A stretch of 64,000 bases of DNA from Desulfobulbaceae bacterium (GTDB lineage: Bacteria; Desulfobacterota; Desulfobulbia; Desulfobulbales; Desulfocapsaceae), in assembly GCA_026988015.1 (NCBI GenBank), contig JALSMA010000081.1, positions 1-64,000 of the forward strand, written 5' to 3'. Of this stretch, positions 34,562 through 42,940 are shown piece after piece. Position 1 is the first letter of the stretch; each line of letters begins with the position of its first letter. The translations under genes were made by a program, and so were the position numbers. The notes beneath the pieces were generated by a model. That model did no database searches and was not told the DNA's origin. It saw nothing but the letters and a program-made list of their open reading frames with translations.

Positions 34562-35014
34562 GTGGAGATTCAGGATAAAATGATTGAATCTACCAAGGAG
34601 ATTTTCTCTTCTATGGTGATGATGGAAATTAATGTTAAGGAAATAATGGATGTTCATGGCCCTCTCCATGACACCATTACCGGAATGATTGGTCTTGCCG
34701 GGACTCACAAAGGTGTACTTGCCGTTCACATTCCCTATAGTGTTGCAATGGCAATCACCTCAAGTTTTTTAATGATGGATGTTACTGAAATAAATGAAGA
34801 TGTGCATGATGCAGTAGGTGAGATAGCCAATATGCTTGGTGGCAACATTAAAACCATCCTGTCAGAAAATGGTCGAGATATTGACTTATCATTACCCACA
34901 ACCATTGCTGGCAGTGAGTACAGTTTTTCCTCTGACAAGGAAGTAGAAAAAGTAATCGTTGAATTTGACACAGGAAAAGGCTGTTTTATGGTTGAAATGG
35001 ATCTTGAAAATTAA
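34562..35014 (+). CDS. cheX: CheX-like CheY phosphatase, copy 1
   Basis: A 150-residue CheX-family protein. CheX removes phosphate from CheY, and the active-site pattern E-x2-N is visible in VHDAVGEIANMLGGNIKTIL. The start codon is GTG with AAAGGAGG upstream, 24 nt after cheY. The downstream paralogue at 35127 is the same length and clearly related (IESTKEIFSSM against IDSTKEVFSTM). Confidence 0.88.
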   Translation: MEIQDKMIESTKEIFSSMVMMEINVKEIMDVHGPLHDTITGMIGLAGTHKGVLAVHIPYSVAMAITSSFLMMDVTEINEDVHDAVGEIANMLGGNIKTILSENGRDIDLSLPTTIAGSEYSFSSDKEVEKVIVEFDTGKGCFMVEMDLEN

Positions 35015-35050
35015 CCATTCATGGTGGTTATTCCATCAATGAATATCCGC

Positions 35051-35086
35051 ATAAGGCAGATGGCTTGTCAGAAGCATCTGCCTTAT
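35051..35086 (+). other. Intercistronic hairpin between the two cheX genes
   Basis: ATAAGGCAGAT and ATCTGCCTTAT form an 11-bp stem that continues as GCTT/AAGC after a bulge. No T run follows, so it looks more like an RNA-stability or dosage element than a terminator between cheX copies 1 and 2. Confidence 0.55.
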
Positions 35087-35126
35087 AGGGTGATCGGTAA
35101 AAAAAGTGAACAGGATTTTGAGCAAT

Positions 35127-35579
35127 ATGAATGTTGGTCAGGATATTATAGACAGTACTAAAGAAGTTTTTTCTACCATGCTTATGATTGAACTTGAGGT
35201 GGTGGAAGTCATTGAGGGAAGAGGTGGGGATATTCCTGCGAATATAACAAGCATGATAGGTCTTGGTAAGGACATCCGGGGAATGCTTGCTGTTCATTGC
35301 CCCGCAGCAGTCGCTAAGGGAATAACAGGTACATTTCTCGGCATGGAAGTTGAGGAAATTGGCGAGGATGTTAAGGATGCCATTGGTGAGATTGCCAACA
35401 TGGTTGCCGGAAATCTAAAAGTTTCTTTTGCAGAAGCTGGTAAGGATATAGAGCTTGCCATCCCCACCACTATCATTGGTGAGTCATTTCGTACCAGCGG
35501 TATGTCCGGAGCTCAAAGAGTTGTTGTACAGTTTTCAATGAATGATGATTTATTTATGATTGAATTGAAATTTAGATGA
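35127..35579 (+). CDS. cheX: CheX-like CheY phosphatase, copy 2
   Basis: A 150-residue paralogue of the preceding gene. The active-site region is VKDAIGEIANMVAGNLKVSF, again with E-x2-N. The track starts at a GTG (35106), but ATG at 35127 (MNVGQDIIDSTKEVF) aligns exactly with the start of copy 1 and gives the same length. AGGA lies about 11 nt upstream. The two copies differ enough to have separate targets or regulation. Confidence 0.85.
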   Translation: MNVGQDIIDSTKEVFSTMLMIELEVVEVIEGRGGDIPANITSMIGLGKDIRGMLAVHCPAAVAKGITGTFLGMEVEEIGEDVKDAIGEIANMVAGNLKVSFAEAGKDIELAIPTTIIGESFRTSGMSGAQRVVVQFSMNDDLFMIELKFR

Positions 35580-35709
35580 TCAAATTGGCTTGATCGCCTG
35601 CTGCCTTTTTTCTCCATTTTCGCTGTTAAGATTTCTATCAAATCAGTCGATACCTTTATTAGGTTGATAAGGTAAAGATTTTCAAAAGATTTTCCAAATC
35701 TGCAAAGTA

Positions 35710-37593
35710 ATGTCTACAAGTAAAGCCAAAAAGAAAATCGATAAAATCCTTGAACATGTTCAGGAGCGTGTTGGTGATGAGGTCGGCGGTCTGATGGGGG
35801 CCACCCTTGTCATGTCTGACTTGAGTACACGACTTATTTCAAAGGAAGACTTCTTTGATGAGCCTTCGGGGAAGCTGGTTTTTTCAGAAATGGAACTCAG
35901 TGGCGAAGTTGAAGGTCAGGGGTGCATTCTAGTATCAATTAAGGATGCCGTTCGCCTTGGTGGTACGCTCATAATGCTTCCGGAAAATGAGCTTGAAGAA
36001 GCAGCTCTTTCAGAAGACTATAGTGAAGAGATTGATGACTCCTATGGTGAGATTGCAAACATTATTGCAGGTGCTTATACAAAAACTTTTGAAGAGATGT
36101 ATCCCAAAAATTTCCGGTTTATTCGTAAAAAACAGGAAATTATTACTCCGGTTAAAGTTGATGTAGAATCGGATCACCCCATACCTAATCAGAATTACTA
36201 TCAGGTCAGTGCCTCAATGACCTTGAATGATGTGAAAATGGGTAAGCTGGTTTTGTTGATTCCCGCGAAAGCTCTTGGACTTGATGAAGATATTTCTGTT
36301 GCTGAAGAGACAGGATCTCATGATGTCGCATCTGACAAGGCGACACCTGAAGAGGCTGTGGGGACAGAAGGAACTGCTGCCGCAGCTTCCTCCGGGAACC
36401 AGCAGGACGCGCCACAGCTTGCTGACTCCTCTAGCAGTGATAGAGGAGAATCAGGTCTGGATGCTGATTCAAAAGAGAAAACCACAGTTGCGAAGCCATT
36501 TGATGTAGAGAAACAGAAAAAACGTGTTGATTCCTGTCTCAAGGAATGTGCCGAACGGATGGGAGATGAAGTTGGGGCTCTTCTTGGTGCTGAGGTAAAA
36601 CTCACTGAACATGCTACGAAGATTGTTAATAAAGAGGACTTCTTTTTTGATGAGGCATCTGGAAAACAGATCCTTGCCCATATGGATGTAGTCGGTGATA
36701 TTGAAGGAAAAAGCTACCTCTATACTGGGTTGAAAGATGCTATCTATATCGGAGGCACCCTTATAATGCTGCCACCATCTGAGCTTGATATTATTGTGGC
36801 GGAAGAGGATTTTAACGAAGATGCTGAAGATGCATATGGGGAGATAACAAATATTATATCTGGTGTTTACACGAAAGTATTTGAAGAACAGTACCCCAGG
36901 AAAATCAGATTTATCAAAACAAGTCTGGAACAGGTAGTTCCCATGAAAGTTGATTCTGAATCTGACGAACCCATGCCGGATGTTCTCTATTATATGGCCA
37001 CGAGTAAGATCGCCATTGGGGATAAGTCCTTGGGGAACCTTCACTTTCTTGTGCCGACCCCTTTGTTTCAACTCGAACAGCTGGGTGTGGAGGGCGTAGC
37101 TGACGATGCTTCTGCTGATACTTTCAATGATGCGTCTGATGATACAACTATCGGTTCAGTTTCTGGGAAAGGTGGTGGTCAGGCAGGATCTGCAACGGTG
37201 GGAGCAAGGGCGGCGAGTGAAGGTGAAAAGAATCCGGAATTTTTGCTTGTCAGTAATGACGAGGGCAAATGTCAGCGGATATGCTCAGTTCTCGATAGCC
37301 GTGGAAATGCATACCGGGTTCTTGATTATAAGGAAAGTATCACAGATTTCCTTCCCGGTGAGGTGAAAGCGGTGATACTGGTGATGGCTGATGTTGATGA
37401 GAAGGCCCTTGGTGTTGCAATAAAAGTCAGTGCTGCCTGTCAGTTACCACTTATTGCTGTCGGCTCTGACTGGACCAGGACCAAGGTCATTAAAGCTGTG
37501 AAGTATGGAGTTGATGATATTTTACTGACCCCTGCATCTGATGGTGACATTAACGCAAAGCTTGATAATATTTCTGCCAAAATAGCCGCCTGA
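35710..37593 (+). CDS. Double CheX/CheC-like protein with C-terminal pseudo-receiver
   Basis: A 627-residue soluble protein with two similar modules, about residues 5-190 and 255-445. They align along their length (DEVGGLMGATLVMSD / DEVGALLGAEVKLTE; GGTLIMLPENELEE / GGTLIMLPPSELDI; SYGEIANIIAGAYTKTFEE / AYGEITNIISGVYTKVFEE). Each keeps the E-x2-N phosphatase-like motif of CheC/CheX/FliY. The linkers are Ser/Ala/Asp-rich. Residues about 505-627 fold like a receiver (PEFLLVSNDEGKCQRICSVLDSRG), but the phospho-Asp position reads VILVMADV and the lysine is replaced in ILLTPAS, so it cannot be phosphorylated normally. Probably a CheY-P phosphatase or motor-adaptor protein. The ribosome site is weak. 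Confidence 0.8.
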   Translation: MSTSKAKKKIDKILEHVQERVGDEVGGLMGATLVMSDLSTRLISKEDFFDEPSGKLVFSEMELSGEVEGQGCILVSIKDAVRLGGTLIMLPENELEEAALSEDYSEEIDDSYGEIANIIAGAYTKTFEEMYPKNFRFIRKKQEIITPVKVDVESDHPIPNQNYYQVSASMTLNDVKMGKLVLLIPAKALGLDEDISVAEETGSHDVASDKATPEEAVGTEGTAAAASSGNQQDAPQLADSSSSDRGESGLDADSKEKTTVAKPFDVEKQKKRVDSCLKECAERMGDEVGALLGAEVKLTEHATKIVNKEDFFFDEASGKQILAHMDVVGDIEGKSYLYTGLKDAIYIGGTLIMLPPSELDIIVAEEDFNEDAEDAYGEITNIISGVYTKVFEEQYPRKIRFIKTSLEQVVPMKVDSESDEPMPDVLYYMATSKIAIGDKSLGNLHFLVPTPLFQLEQLGVEGVADDASADTFNDASDDTTIGSVSGKGGGQAGSATVGARAASEGEKNPEFLLVSNDEGKCQRICSVLDSRGNAYRVLDYKESITDFLPGEVKAVILVMADVDEKALGVAIKVSAACQLPLIAVGSDWTRTKVIKAVKYGVDDILLTPASDGDINAKLDNISAKIAA

Positions 37594-37618
37594 CAGTTTT
37601 TTTGGGTGTCAGACTTTT
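37590..37618. terminator. Possible terminator between convergent genes
   Basis: CTGACA and TGTCAG form a 6-bp stem with an 11-nt loop containing a T run, followed by ACTTTTTC on the plus strand. It lies in the 54-nt gap between the double CheX gene and the convergent sigma54 activator. The stem is short, so support is modest. Confidence 0.4.
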
Positions 37619-37647
37619 TCTAATTGAGTGATGAGTAACTGTAGCAG

Positions 37648-39150
37648 TTAGCTCTCTTCCCACATTCCTTGAAGGTTTTTTTTCTTTATCTTTTCAAGGA
37701 GAGTGGTGCGTTTCAGGTTAAGAAGTTTCGCTGCTTCTTTCTTATTTCCTGCCGTCAGCTTCATAGCCTTGATAATTAACTGTGATTCGTAATCATTGAT
37801 GAGTTCTTTAAAATCGACTTGCCCTTTATTCCATTCACTTTGTGAGGGCAGGGTTGTTCTACTGGGTGGAAGATCGTTCGAGATTATCGTTGTCTCGGCA
37901 GGAGAAGTTTCTGAGACTAAAAGTATCTTATTGACATATTCATAATCGATGACCGCAGGATTGAAATCAGCAATCAGCCGTTCCGGGAGATCTTCAAGGT
38001 GTATTTCTTTACCGCTGCAGAGTATGGCCATTTGTTGGACCAGGTTTTCAAGTTCCCGTACATTTCCTTTCCAGTTATAGGTGAGTAACGCTGCCATGGC
38101 ATCAAGAGAAAGGGTAAATTTCTCCCTCCCTCTTTTTGTGGCATGCATTTCTAGGAAGGCATCAAGCAGTATGGGAATATCAGCTTTTCGATCTTTCAGA
38201 GGGGGGATGTGGATTGGGATAACAGAAAGACGGTAATAAAGATCTTCTCGAAACGTCCCTTCTTCAACAAGCTGTTCCAAATCACAGTGCGTTGCTGCAA
38301 CTATTCGAGTATCAATTGGCGTTGCCTTTAAACCACCAACAGGTTCAAATTCTCTTTCCTGAAGGACACGGAGGAGTTTCGCCTGAAGGGTTGGTTTCAT
38401 GTCGCCAATTTCATCGAGGAATAAAGTTCCTCTGTCAGCGTATTCTATTCTTCCTGTTTTGTTCTTAGTAGCTCCTGTGAACGCTCCTTTTGTATACCCG
38501 AAGAGTTCACTTTCGAGAAGGTCATCAGGGATAGCGGCACAGTTAACCGGGACGAAATTATTGTTTTTTCGTGAAGAATGGCGGTGAATAGCTTTGGCAA
38601 CAAGTTCCTTTCCAGTCCCGGACTCTCCACGAATCAGAACTGTTGCAAAATCATCCTCAGAGACTTTTGAAATGAGGTCGAATAAATTCTGCATTACCGC
38701 GGTCTCACCGATGATGCCATAGAATGCAGGGAGTCGTTCTCTTTTTTCTGTTACTGCATTGGTGGTTGAGGCACCTACCTTTGCAAGGCCGCGTTTGATG
38801 GCAAGCTGGATGTCACTGTTCTGGTAAGGCGTTGTGACGTAAAAAAAAGTTTTTCGATCCAGAATCTGTTGCTCAAGCAGGCGTGCATTCTCAGGTATTG
38901 CTGCAATAATAAGAAGTTCTGGAAATTCACTTTGGATAGAGTCCAGTCTCTCGATACTGTCGTGTTGGTAAATGGTTAGATCCAGAAAAAGAATATTTAC
39001 ATCATTTTCAGCAATAATGCTTGGGATTGCTGCTGAATCAGAGCAGGTGAAGATATCTTCTTCGCCCACATACTGCTTTAATATCTGAAGGCAATCTCCA
39101 TTTTTGGCCGGGTCTTGATTTGCGAATAATATTTTTGGGATCACTGGCAT
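37648..39150 (-). CDS. FleQ/NtrC-like sigma54 activator with degenerate receiver
   Basis: A 500-residue activator. Residues about 1-130 are receiver-like, but the acidic pair is NQD, the aspartate region is NILFLDLTIYQ without the usual MP, and the lysine is replaced in FFYVTTPY, so phosphorylation is doubtful. The AAA+ domain is complete: GESGTGKELVAKAIH, the sigma54-contact loop GAFTGA and Walker B GTLFLDEIGDM. A Fis-type helix-turn-helix (AGNKKEAAKLLNLKRTTLLEKIK) ends the protein. Position next to the flagellar genes with sigma54 promoters points to the flagellar master activator (FleQ/FlrA type). The alternative is an unrelated NtrC family member. Confidence 0.85.
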   Translation of the reverse strand: MPVIPKILFANQDPAKNGDCLQILKQYVGEEDIFTCSDSAAIPSIIAENDVNILFLDLTIYQHDSIERLDSIQSEFPELLIIAAIPENARLLEQQILDRKTFFYVTTPYQNSDIQLAIKRGLAKVGASTTNAVTEKRERLPAFYGIIGETAVMQNLFDLISKVSEDDFATVLIRGESGTGKELVAKAIHRHSSRKNNNFVPVNCAAIPDDLLESELFGYTKGAFTGATKNKTGRIEYADRGTLFLDEIGDMKPTLQAKLLRVLQEREFEPVGGLKATPIDTRIVAATHCDLEQLVEEGTFREDLYYRLSVIPIHIPPLKDRKADIPILLDAFLEMHATKRGREKFTLSLDAMAALLTYNWKGNVRELENLVQQMAILCSGKEIHLEDLPERLIADFNPAVIDYEYVNKILLVSETSPAETTIISNDLPPSRTTLPSQSEWNKGQVDFKELINDYESQLIIKAMKLTAGNKKEAAKLLNLKRTTLLEKIKKKNLQGMWEES

Positions 39151-39202
39151 AATATAGGCTTACCAAGCATTATGGGGATAGTCACTCACTGGAACAGGCG
39201 GG

Positions 39203-39700
39203 TTATACTGGATAATTGTTCAGGAGGTCTGCAAATTTACTGGATGTTCTTCTCATATTAAGACTGAGTAATCTAGCGATTTTCTGTATGACTTTTATAC
39301 CGGTCAGTGGGGCTTTTTCGGTGAGTTTGTCAAATCCTTTACTGGTCAGGGTGATCATTGTGGTTGGCTGTCGTGATACAACTGTAGCGGATCTCGGGGA
39401 CTTATCAATGAGTGCCATTTCTCCAATGGAACTCCCCTTTGCCAGACGCGCAATGATAACATTCTCACCTGTTGCAGATTTTTTAAGAACTTCAAGGACT
39501 CCCTGAACCACAAATCCCACAAAATCACCTTTGTCTCCTTCTACAAAAAGAAATTCACCTCTTTGCAGGTGAATATAACTCATATGTTGAGAAAGGAGCG
39601 TCAGTTCATCGATATCGAAACTGTCGAAAAGAGAAAGGCTGATCAGGAAATCGCGAGTTTCTTCTTCTGATTGAGAGAGTTCTACTTGCTGGGGTGTCAT
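39203..39700 (-). CDS. Cyclic nucleotide-binding domain protein
   Basis: A 165-residue protein consisting of one cNMP-binding beta barrel (LSLFDSFDIDELTLLSQHMSYIHLQRGEFLFVEGDKGDFVGFVVQGVLEV) with the phosphate-binding cassette as KGSSIGEMALIDKSPRSATV. There is no helix-turn-helix, so it is not a Crp-type regulator; the C-terminal helix ends at about 160. A signalling or scaffolding role is likely. The G-E-x-A-L cassette with R in the usual place suggests true nucleotide binding. It lies 52 nt upstream of the sigma54 activator and may be cotranscribed with it. Confidence 0.8.
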   Translation of the reverse strand: MTPQQVELSQSEEETRDFLISLSLFDSFDIDELTLLSQHMSYIHLQRGEFLFVEGDKGDFVGFVVQGVLEVLKKSATGENVIIARLAKGSSIGEMALIDKSPRSATVVSRQPTTMITLTSKGFDKLTEKAPLTGIKVIQKIARLLSLNMRRTSSKFADLLNNYPV

Positions 39701-40019
39701 AAGGGTTCAGGTATCAGAAGTGAGTTGTTTATGAACTTGTGATATAACTGGTTCAAGGGATCATCTGTATATTTATAATCCTATCATAAGCTGCAAAAAA
39801 ATGACAAGAGGCTTTTCATGTTTTATTTCAAGAAATTAGAAACATCGCTGATTCAGGGTTTGTAAATTATGATATATTGCCAATGTCTTTGCCTGAAGCA
39901 GTGTAGATATTGGGCGCTATTTATGAGTTTTATCAGGACAATTTCATATAGTTTTTACTCAGATATGTCGTGTATAATTAAGAATAACATTTTTCCATAA
40001 CTGAAATGTGGCCAAAATA
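39701..40019. other. AT-rich intergenic region, nothing recognised
   Basis: About 320 bases between the divergent cNMP-binding and nuclease genes. No promoter of the sigma54 or sigma28 type, no long inverted repeat and no short gene were found by eye. It must hold the sigma70-type promoters of both flanking genes. Confidence 0.5.
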
Positions 40020-40538
40020 ATGAGACTATTCACGTTTTTCTTTCGAAGTACCCTGGTATTGTCAGCACTCTTTTTAACAGGCGAGGCTGTTGTTTGCAAC
40101 CAGGTATATGCTGTTGAATCAGGAGGCAAAGCTACGGTTATTAAAATTATCGATGGTGATACTATACTTGTCATGTACCAAACCAAAAGCATCAAGGTCA
40201 GGCTGTGGGGGATAGATACCCCGGAGTATAGGCAACCTTTCTCAAAAAAGGCATCAATGTTTACCAGAAAGATGGTCAGTGGCAAGTCTGTACTGTTGGA
40301 CGAGAAAGATAGGGATGATTATGGAAGAATGGTCGCAATTGTAAAGATGGGTAGTGGAGAATCTTTAAATGAGGAATTGATCAAGGCAGGATTTGCCTGG
40401 GTCCACATATACTACTGCAAAGAAGCTATCTGTAGCAGTTGGTATGGATATGAGAAAGAGGCGAGGCTCAAAAAGAAAGGTCTCTGGAGTGAAAGGGATC
40501 CTGTACCACCGTGGGTATGGAAACGGCGCAAAAGGTAG
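40020..40538 (+). CDS. Exported thermonuclease-like (SNase) protein
   Basis: A 172-residue protein (ATG at 40020; the track GTG at 40008 adds four residues). It has a signal peptide (MRLFTFFFRSTLVLSALFLTG...) and a staphylococcal-nuclease fold: VIKIIDGDTILV, KVRLWGIDTPEYRQPF and DDYGRMVAIVKM, with the catalytic Arg, Glu and Arg of that family in place. It probably cuts nucleic acids in the periplasm or outside the cell, calcium-dependent in known members. Two cysteines (YYCKEAICSSWYG) may form a disulfide. It ends at a strong terminator shared with the convergent redox operon. Confidence 0.88.
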   Translation: MRLFTFFFRSTLVLSALFLTGEAVVCNQVYAVESGGKATVIKIIDGDTILVMYQTKSIKVRLWGIDTPEYRQPFSKKASMFTRKMVSGKSVLLDEKDRDDYGRMVAIVKMGSGESLNEELIKAGFAWVHIYYCKEAICSSWYGYEKEARLKKKGLWSERDPVPPWVWKRRKR

Positions 40539-40547
40539 ACTTGTGAA

Positions 40548-40593
40548 AACCAAAGGGCCTCATTCTCCATATGGTGGATGAGGCCCTTTGGTT
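40548..40593. terminator. Strong bidirectional terminator
   Basis: AACCAAAGGGCCTCAT and ATGAGGCCCTTTGGTT form a perfect 16-bp stem, with further pairing in the centre. It lies between the convergent nuclease gene and the ferredoxin gene of redox complex 1 and ends both transcripts. Confidence 0.85.
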
Positions 40594-40612
40594 ACCCTGA
40601 CGAAAGTATTGA

Positions 40613-41437
40613 CTAGGTATTGGCTGGGGTGCGCAACTTAAACTTCTGTTCGTTTAAAATATTATCAACAGAACGCATATTGCCCTTCATGTAGAAAATA
40701 TTTGGTTTGGTGTCATCAGCAGGGCGTAATACCCAGATTGTTTCTTCAAGTTGATGAACGAGTTTGTAAACAATGTTTTCAGGGTCAGTAAGGTTACCAA
40801 ATGTTCTAGCCCCTGTTGGACAGGCAGACGAGCAACCGGTCTGAGTTTCACCTTTGGATAGTCTTTTCTCCCAGCAGAAGTCACACTTGTCAACGGCACG
40901 TCTGCTTGCACTGAAGTAACGGGCATCATAGGGACAGGCAAGCATACAGGTTTTACAACCAATACACTTTTTACTTTCCATGCGTACAATTCCAGTGACT
41001 GGATCTTTGTAGGTTGCCTTGGTGGGACAGGCTCTCACGCAAGGAGCACTATTGCAGTGGTTACAGAGGACAGGGATGAATTCAACCTGTCTGTCGAGAC
41101 TTCCTGTGTATTTTTTTGTGAGAATTCTTGTCCGGTAGCCATATTCGGGGACATCGTTGGTCTCATTACATTTATCTACACATTTTTCACAGTCTATGCA
41201 GAGGGACTGACGAATAACCATACTGTAGTGGGGGTTATACGGGTATTTCTCGACAAGAGTACCGCCGCCAGAGGCATGAGCTGTACCTACGATTGAAGTA
41301 AGCGACAGGACTTTCCCACCGGCATATACACCGGCAATGGCAAGACCAAGTTTTAGGAATTGACGTCTTTCTTTCGGGGTAACAGATGATGTCCCCTCAT
41401 TCTTCATCTTATCAAAATCTATTTTAGGAAATTTCAT
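40613..41437 (-). CDS. Tat-exported ferredoxin subunit of redox complex 1
   Basis: A 274-residue iron-sulfur protein. The twin-arginine signal is KERRQFLKLGLAIAGVYAGG, so it acts outside the cytoplasmic membrane. Four [4Fe-4S] sites are visible: CIDCEKCVDKC, CNHCNSAPCVRACP, CIGCKTCMLACP and CDFCWEKR...CSSACP. This is the DmsB/PsrB/HmcB type of electron-transfer subunit. It is the last gene of the cytochrome-NrfD-ferredoxin operon at 40613-43888 and is paralogous to 54047-54811. It probably takes electrons from, or passes them to, the NrfD-like quinone site. Confidence 0.92.
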   Translation of the reverse strand: MKFPKIDFDKMKNEGTSSVTPKERRQFLKLGLAIAGVYAGGKVLSLTSIVGTAHASGGGTLVEKYPYNPHYSMVIRQSLCIDCEKCVDKCNETNDVPEYGYRTRILTKKYTGSLDRQVEFIPVLCNHCNSAPCVRACPTKATYKDPVTGIVRMESKKCIGCKTCMLACPYDARYFSASRRAVDKCDFCWEKRLSKGETQTGCSSACPTGARTFGNLTDPENIVYKLVHQLEETIWVLRPADDTKPNIFYMKGNMRSVDNILNEQKFKLRTPANT

Positions 41438-41531
41438 GGGATAATTATCCTTTTAAATATTCTTTCTTTTTGGTGCTTTAGTCCTCTTCTCATGAGATAT
41501 GTGAACATGAAAAGAGGAACTTTCGCAATTT

Positions 41532-42839
41532 CTACCAGATTCTATGATGGCGTTTCATAGCCTCTTCTTCAGTTTCACCTTCTTCCATGAAATGGATAGC
41601 GCCACAGCCAGGGCATATATAACCACCCTCTGGAACGATTTCATGTTTTTCAAGTTGGTGGCCATTAAGCATTTTTTCACCGGCAAAATAAGCAAATGCG
41701 ATGAAAGCAATTCCGAAGAGTGATGCCATTATTTCATGGAATGAAGGGGTGTAAGTCAACATTTGAGCCGCCTCTTCAACGCCAAGCGAATGGTAAACGG
41801 ATTCCATTTGTCCTGGTATAACGATGTCGTAACGCATGAAGAAAATTCCGACCATCATAAGGCCTGTTGCCCACATGATAAGATTGAAATTGTTCCCTCT
41901 AGATCGAATTAACAGGTACAGCGGTAAAAACATTCCAAGAAAGATTTCAAAAACCCAGAAGTTAATTGCATAACTTCCGGTAAGGAAAGACATGATAACC
42001 AGTTCTTTTCCTTCTGAGACCATTCCGGTGATAATTTTCCAGATTGTGAAAAAGATAATTACAGAGATAAGGAAAATGGTAATTTGGGTAACAGCTTTAA
42101 CGGCACGTTCCATCCTCTGGTTCATGATTTCAGGATTAATTTTCCAACCAAGAGTAGTAAAGAAAAGAATGGCACAACCACCAGACATGGCGGCAGAAAA
42201 GATAAAATAGATTGGCAGGTAGGGACCATACCAGAATGGACGACCATGGAGCATTCCAAAGACAGCACCAAGATTACTATGTGCTGCGATACCAACAAGA
42301 AGACCAAAAAATCCCATTAGCCGGGACAGAGTATGATTTTGTTCAAGGAGGAAAAAGTATTCAATAACCATGAATACAAGATACAGGCCATACAGCGTTC
42401 CCATCCACCACATATTTGAAACAAAGTTTGGTGAAAGGACATTCCAGATAGCCATGCGGAATGGATTCTCAATATCAAAGAAAATGATACAGAACCCTCC
42501 AAACATGAAGACAATGGACATAAAGACAGCACGTTTGGCTATGGGCATAAATGCTTCACCGCCGAACACATGGCCAATTGAAGAAATGATGCAGAGACCT
42601 GTTGAGGTGACCACACAAAAAATATAGGTAGAAATCAACAGTCCCCATGAAATCTCCCTTGTTACACCGTATACATGATGGTATCCCTTGATCATGCCAT
42701 GGAGCCCGACTGTAACCCCGGCAAGAGCGAGGAGCGCAAATATTCCCATTGTGAATTTGTACATGGGACTTGCATTTTTCAAGGCTTCTACGCCGTGAAA
42801 TCCCCATTTTTTTGAAATGTCGACCATCGTTCTACTCAT
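41532..42839 (-). CDS. NrfD/PsrC-like membrane subunit of redox complex 1
   Basis: A 435-residue membrane protein with about ten helices and the NrfD-family patterns REISWGLLISTYIFCVVTSTG, GHVFGGEAF and NMWWMGTLYGLYLVFMVIEYF. NrfD proteins bind menaquinone and link it to the iron-sulfur and haem subunits. The C-terminal 35 residues are an extra soluble tail, EIVPEGGYICPGCGAIHFMEEGETEEEA, with one CxxC that looks rubredoxin- or zinc-ribbon-like; the paralogue at 51986 lacks it. GGGGAG precedes the ATG. Confidence 0.92.
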   Translation of the reverse strand: MSRTMVDISKKWGFHGVEALKNASPMYKFTMGIFALLALAGVTVGLHGMIKGYHHVYGVTREISWGLLISTYIFCVVTSTGLCIISSIGHVFGGEAFMPIAKRAVFMSIVFMFGGFCIIFFDIENPFRMAIWNVLSPNFVSNMWWMGTLYGLYLVFMVIEYFFLLEQNHTLSRLMGFFGLLVGIAAHSNLGAVFGMLHGRPFWYGPYLPIYFIFSAAMSGGCAILFFTTLGWKINPEIMNQRMERAVKAVTQITIFLISVIIFFTIWKIITGMVSEGKELVIMSFLTGSYAINFWVFEIFLGMFLPLYLLIRSRGNNFNLIMWATGLMMVGIFFMRYDIVIPGQMESVYHSLGVEEAAQMLTYTPSFHEIMASLFGIAFIAFAYFAGEKMLNGHQLEKHEIVPEGGYICPGCGAIHFMEEGETEEEAMKRHHRIW

Positions 42840-42940
42840 TGTATCTCCCCTTGTGTATAAATAAAATATTACAATTTAATGATTGTAGTTACAGGACCTC
42901 CCCCCTATTTCAGAGGTCCTGATGGTATTCACTGATATGA

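Noticed and set aside
36469-37071. 200-residue minus-strand ORF opposite the double CheX gene
   Set aside because: It lies wholly inside a well-supported plus-strand gene with clear repeats, has no ribosome site and its translation shows no family resemblance.
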